Source: CAYTRS01 sp964440305
GTDB lineage: Bacteria > Patescibacteriota > Minisyncoccia > Moranbacterales > JAKLHP01
NCBI GenBank assembly: GCA_964440305.1
Contig: CAYTRS010000015.1
Span: forward strand, 1-15,367
Length of the DNA stretch: 15,367 nucleotides
Reading direction: 5' to 3'
Every line of letters begins with the position of its first letter. Positions within the stretch are counted from its first letter, which is position 1. Made by a program: the position numbers and the translations under genes. Under the pieces are notes generated by a model. The model had not been told where the DNA came from. It saw nothing but the letters and a program-made list of their open reading frames with translations, and made no database searches. Positions 12,519 to 15,367 of this stretch are shown piece by piece.

Positions 12519-13974
12519 TTTTAATATGCGAAAATCTGACGCATTTCGCCTGTTCTCATTGAGTTTTATTGGAGGCGTCTTTTTTTGTTCATTTTTCCCC
12601 AAGTATTATTTTATAGCTTATCCGCTGATCATTGCCGCAATTTCGGCCCTTGTTGTTTTCTACGGGAACAAGAAAATAATAGCGGCATCTCTTGCGGTGC
12701 TGTTTTTTGTTTTTGGTGCTTGGATTTTGGAAAAAGATTTGAAAAAAATTGAAAGAGTCGGTGACTTAGGCGAAAATTTTTCAGGAATTGCAATTGTTGC
12801 CAAAGAGCCGGAGCACAAGGGCAACTATCAAAATATCATAGTTAAAAACGAGAAAGGCCTCAAAATCCTTCTTCGCGCAGATCCGAACAGGGAAGTGAAA
12901 TATGGCGATGAGCTCCAGCTTTCCTGCAGATTAAAAATTCCGGAAAACAGGAATGAAGATTTTGATTATCAAGCATATTTGGCAAAGGACGGAATTTATT
13001 ATCTTTGCCAAAGCGCAAATTTCAAAATCACGGGCGAAAGCAGGGGAAGCGGATTTTACGGAGCTGTTTTGAAAACAAAAAACAGGATGGAAAATGCCAT
13101 CAGTGAAATTATTCCCGAACCGCAGGCGTCTTTGGGAAACGGGCTTCTTTTTGGAGGGAAAAGCGGACTTTCCAAAAGCGCGCAGGAAGATTTTAACCGC
13201 ACCGGAATGAGCCATATCACGGCAGTTTCCGGATTCAATGTCGCGATAATTGCGGAATATTTGATGCTGGCTGGAATTTGGCTGGGGCTTTGGCGCAAGC
13301 ACGCTTTCTACTTTGCCCTGTCTGGAATATTCCTGTTTGTCTTGATGATTGGATTTCCGTCATCTGCAGTGCGCGCGGCGGTGATGGGAGGACTGCTTAT
13401 CTGGGCGATGAAAAACGGACGGCTGGCGAACAGCGAGAACGCGATTCTTTTTGCCGGAGCGATTATGCTTCTTTTGAATCCCATGCTTCTTCGCTGGGAT
13501 ATCGGATTTCAACTCTCATTTCTTGCCACTTTGGGAATTGTTGAACTTTCTCCTTTTTGGGAAAAATTGTCTTTCAAAAAATACCACTTTTCTTTTATCA
13601 CCGAAATCATTTTTTTGACCATAAGCGCCCAGATATTCGTGCTGCCGATTTTGATTTATAATTTTCATAATCTCTCGCTAGTTTCGCTTCTCGCAAACAT
13701 CTTAATATTGCCGATTATTCCGCTTACGATGCTTCTGGTTTTTTTGTCTGCCCTAGGAGGATTATTCTTGGGGTATTTCTCCTATCTTCCCGCCTGGCTT
13801 GCGTTTCTTCCTCTGAAATACGAAATGGAAGTAATTTCCTGGCTCTCCGAACTTTCCTGGGCAAGCATGGAAATTAAAAATTTCTCCTGGCTGGGAGTTT
13901 TGATTTGGTACGCTTTTTTATTCGGGACGGTTTTTCTTCTTAAGAAAAAGCTGTACAATCTTAGTGAATCTTAA
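12505..13974 (+). CDS. comEC: ComEC/Rec2 competence membrane protein without nuclease domain
   Basis: Inner-membrane channel for single-stranded DNA uptake. The 489-aa protein has N-terminal membrane helices (about 12-75), a DUF4131 OB-like soluble domain (about 85-180, with EDFDYQAYLAKDGIYY), and the Competence domain starting near 210 (LLFGGKSGLSKSAQEDF) with GMSHITAVSGFNVAI (234-248) and several helices up to about 485. Full-length ComEC proteins of 700-800 aa end in a beta-lactamase-like domain; here the protein stops before it, and that domain is the next gene, 3 bp downstream. AGGAGG (12489-12494) lies 10 nt before the ATG at 12505; an ATG at 12526 is the alternative start. The pil genes upstream would provide DNA capture. 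Confidence 0.92.
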   Translation: MLLFSFNMRKSDAFRLFSLSFIGGVFFCSFFPKYYFIAYPLIIAAISALVVFYGNKKIIAASLAVLFFVFGAWILEKDLKKIERVGDLGENFSGIAIVAKEPEHKGNYQNIIVKNEKGLKILLRADPNREVKYGDELQLSCRLKIPENRNEDFDYQAYLAKDGIYYLCQSANFKITGESRGSGFYGAVLKTKNRMENAISEIIPEPQASLGNGLLFGGKSGLSKSAQEDFNRTGMSHITAVSGFNVAIIAEYLMLAGIWLGLWRKHAFYFALSGIFLFVLMIGFPSSAVRAAVMGGLLIWAMKNGRLANSENAILFAGAIMLLLNPMLLRWDIGFQLSFLATLGIVELSPFWEKLSFKKYHFSFITEIIFLTISAQIFVLPILIYNFHNLSLVSLLANILILPIIPLTMLLVFLSALGGLFLGYFSYLPAWLAFLPLKYEMEVISWLSELSWASMEIKNFSWLGVLIWYAFLFGTVFLLKKKLYNLSES

Positions 13975-13977
13975 GCT

Positions 13978-14811
13978 ATGGCGAATAGAAAAATAACCTA
14001 CATTATTATTCTGGCATTTCTGATCCTTGCTGTGATTTTCGCGGGAATAATTTATTATTGCGAAAACGATAAAAGCCTAAAAGTTGTTTTTTTGGATGTT
14101 GGCCAGGGAGACGCGATTCTTGTGATCCAAGGGCAAAATCAGATGCTCGTTGACGGCGGAAGGGATGGAAAATTGATTTTGGAAAAACTGGGAAAATATA
14201 TTCCTTTTTGGGACAGGAATATTGAAGTCGTGGTAGCGACCCATCCGGATCAGGACCACATCGGCGGACTTGTCAGTGTTTTGAAAGCATATAACGTAAA
14301 AAGCGTAATTGAAACAGAAACGCGAAGCAAGTCGCAAACATATGAGGTTTGGGAAAAGAAAATTGGTGAAGAAAAATCAAATGAAATTTTAGCGGAAAAG
14401 GGGGTTAATGTTAAATTTTCCCAAAGTTTGAATGCGGAAATTATCTATCCGTTTTCGGATTCTTCCGATGGCGAGCCGGAAAATTCCAATGAAGACAGCG
14501 TTGTGATAAAAATTATTGCGAATGGAACCAGTTTTCTTTTGACCGGTGAATTGCCGAGCGGAAAGGAAATGGAAATTGTTCAAAATGGAGAAAATATTGA
14601 TGTGGATATTTTAAAAGTCGCCCATCATGGGTCAAAATATTCAACCAGCAAGGAATTTTTGGAAAAAACTACGCCCAAAGAGGCGGTAATTTCCGTCGGA
14701 AAAAATAATTCCTACGGACATCCGAATCAAGAGGTTTTGGAAAGATTAAATAGTTTTGGCGTGAAGATTATACGGACGGACGAGACGGGAGATATAGTAT
14801 ACAATTTTTAA
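13978..14811 (+). CDS. ComEC-type metallo-beta-lactamase-fold hydrolase
   Basis: Probable stand-alone form of the ComEC C-terminal nuclease domain. The 277-aa protein starts with one membrane helix (about 7-27, signal-anchor), placing the catalytic domain outside the cytoplasmic membrane. Motifs: FLDVGQGDA (38-46), LVDGG (57-61), THPDQDHIGG (88-97; HxDxDH metal motif), SFLLTGELPS (185-194), KVAHHGSKYS (213-222) and SYGHPN (245-250). At the position where LLTGD is usual, this protein has LLTGE (Glu191), a conservative change of a likely metal-bridging Asp. It follows comEC by 3 bp with no gap for a promoter. In full-length ComEC proteins this domain is thought to degrade the non-transported strand; nuclease activity here is inferred. 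Confidence 0.9.
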   Translation: MANRKITYIIILAFLILAVIFAGIIYYCENDKSLKVVFLDVGQGDAILVIQGQNQMLVDGGRDGKLILEKLGKYIPFWDRNIEVVVATHPDQDHIGGLVSVLKAYNVKSVIETETRSKSQTYEVWEKKIGEEKSNEILAEKGVNVKFSQSLNAEIIYPFSDSSDGEPENSNEDSVVIKIIANGTSFLLTGELPSGKEMEIVQNGENIDVDILKVAHHGSKYSTSKEFLEKTTPKEAVISVGKNNSYGHPNQEVLERLNSFGVKIIRTDETGDIVYNF

Positions 14812-14922
14812 TTTCTAATTTCTAAACAATTTCCAATGACCAAATTCCTAAAATTTAAAACATTTAAAAATTGATAAATTGAAAATTGATTGAAAATTGT
14901 AAATTATAAATTGAAAATTAGC
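14812..14922. repeat. Intergenic inverted repeat R8 upstream of ndk
   Basis: Left half TTTCTAATTTCTAAACAATT and right half units of ATTGAAAATTG and TAAATTATAAATTGAAAATT are imperfect reverse complements around a centre holding TTAAAACATTT (14855-14865). It follows the MBL gene and precedes the ndk promoter, so a terminator role for the comEC unit is plausible. Confidence 0.6.
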
Positions 14923-14932
14923 TTGCCTGTAT

Positions 14933-14961
14933 TTGCCTATAAATTTTTTATCTGCTAAAAT
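14933..14961 (+). promoter_or_regulatory. Predicted ndk promoter
   Basis: TTGCCT (14933-14938), 17-nt spacer, TAAAAT (14956-14961) with TG one base before it (extended -10). The start site would be near 14968, giving a leader of about 33 nt without a Shine-Dalgarno sequence. Confidence 0.6.
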
Positions 14962-15000
14962 TTTTAAAAGAGTTGATTATAATTTAATGAATTTAAAAAT

Positions 15001-15367
15001 ATGTCTCATCCAAGCAAAGAACGGACTCTGGTTATCGTCAAACCGGATGGAGTGCAAAGAACTTTAATAGGAGAAATAATATCAAGGATAGAAAAAACGG
15101 GGCTGAAATTCGTGGCATTGAAAATGATACTGGCCTCTGAAAAGCAGTGCTGGGAACATTATAATAAAGACGACGAATGGTTTCAAAAGAAAGGGTCATT
15201 TATAGTGGAGGAAAGAAAAAGGCTTGGAATGGCAGTTGAAAAAAGTGCGCTAGAATATGGCAAGGATATTATTAAGCAATTAGTTTCTTTCATGACTTCC
15301 GGTCCGGTTATTGCAATGATAATTGAGGGAAATCAATCTGTCGGTATTGTGAAAAAACTGGTCGGAA
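15001..15367 (+). CDS. ndk: Nucleoside diphosphate kinase (3'-truncated)
   Basis: Exchanges the gamma-phosphate between NTPs/dNTPs and NDPs through a phospho-His. The visible 122 residues begin MSHPSKERTLVIVKPDGVQR (family signature TLxIxKPDGVxR, with the nucleotide-binding Lys), continue LIGEIISRIEKTGLKFVALKM, and reach SFMTSGPVIAMIIEGNQSVGIVKKLVG; the catalytic His (NxxHGSD region) lies beyond the window. Between HYNKDDEWF and the SGPV strand there are about 25 more residues (KKGSFIVEERKRLGMAVEKS...) than in standard 140-150-aa NDKs. The ATG at 15001 fits the family; the ATG at 14987 is in another frame. No Shine-Dalgarno sequence is present. Confidence 0.94.
   Translation, partial: MSHPSKERTLVIVKPDGVQRTLIGEIISRIEKTGLKFVALKMILASEKQCWEHYNKDDEWFQKKGSFIVEERKRLGMAVEKSALEYGKDIIKQLVSFMTSGPVIAMIIEGNQSVGIVKKLVG

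Noticed and set aside
1..15367. CRISPR array or cas genes
   Set aside because: Repeats here are single inverted elements or short tandem units; there are no regularly spaced identical repeats with unique spacers and no Cas-like proteins.
1..15367. Insertion sequence, prophage or integrated element next to the tRNA genes
   Set aside because: No transposase, integrase or recombinase is encoded, and no tRNA 3'-end duplication that would mark an attachment site was found.

Overview
ORGANISM. The window looks like chromosome from a Candidate Phyla Radiation (Patescibacteria) bacterium, probably of the Parcubacteria/Moranbacteria kind. This is inferred from the gene set and style, not from a marker gene: a compact pilB-pilT-pilC-pilin type IV pilus cluster, anaerobic ribonucleotide reductase with NrdR and NrdG, a ComEC split into separate membrane and nuclease genes, a mixture of Shine-Dalgarno and SD-less starts, and AT-rich self-complementary repeats in many intergenic gaps. 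TGA is used as a normal stop (nrdG), so there is no sign of the TGA=Gly code of Gracilibacteria or Absconditabacteria.

LAYOUT. (1) 1-7324: type IV pilus block, all on +: pilB (5' end outside the window), pilT with its own promoter, pilC, two type IV pilin precursors, and a large multi-spanning GT-C-like glycosyltransferase. (2) 7325-8252: a 63-aa protein under a near-consensus promoter, resembling a histidine-kinase dimerisation helix without the phospho-acceptor His, closed by a terminator; then three tRNA genes on the minus strand (Asp-GTC, Met-CAT, initiator fMet-CAT). (3) 8253-8560: a divergent regulatory region with the fMet promoter (minus), the nrdR promoter (+), a consensus DnaA box, a 12-bp palindrome, an NrdR-box-like site and a 7-codon leader ORF. 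(4) 8561-12211: nrdR, nrdD, nrdG. (5) 12297-14811: a translationally coupled YggU/DUF167 - comEC - ComEC-type metallo-beta-lactamase cluster. (6) 14933-15367: promoter and 5' part of a nucleoside diphosphate kinase gene with an unusual insertion.

HOW IT FITS TOGETHER. The block could serve DNA acquisition and reuse: pili that extend (PilB) and retract (PilT) on the PilC platform, a ComEC channel with its nuclease as a separate protein, and NrdD/NrdG plus NDK to handle nucleotides, with NrdR as the dNTP-responsive repressor. That link is inferred from gene content and known family roles. No complete new system was recognised. The points most worth a second look are a promoter element shared by three transcription units, the nrdR leader (NrdR box, DnaA box and coupled leader ORF), the stem-loops inside the first pilin's leader, the 63-aa DHp-like protein, and the family of intergenic palindromes.
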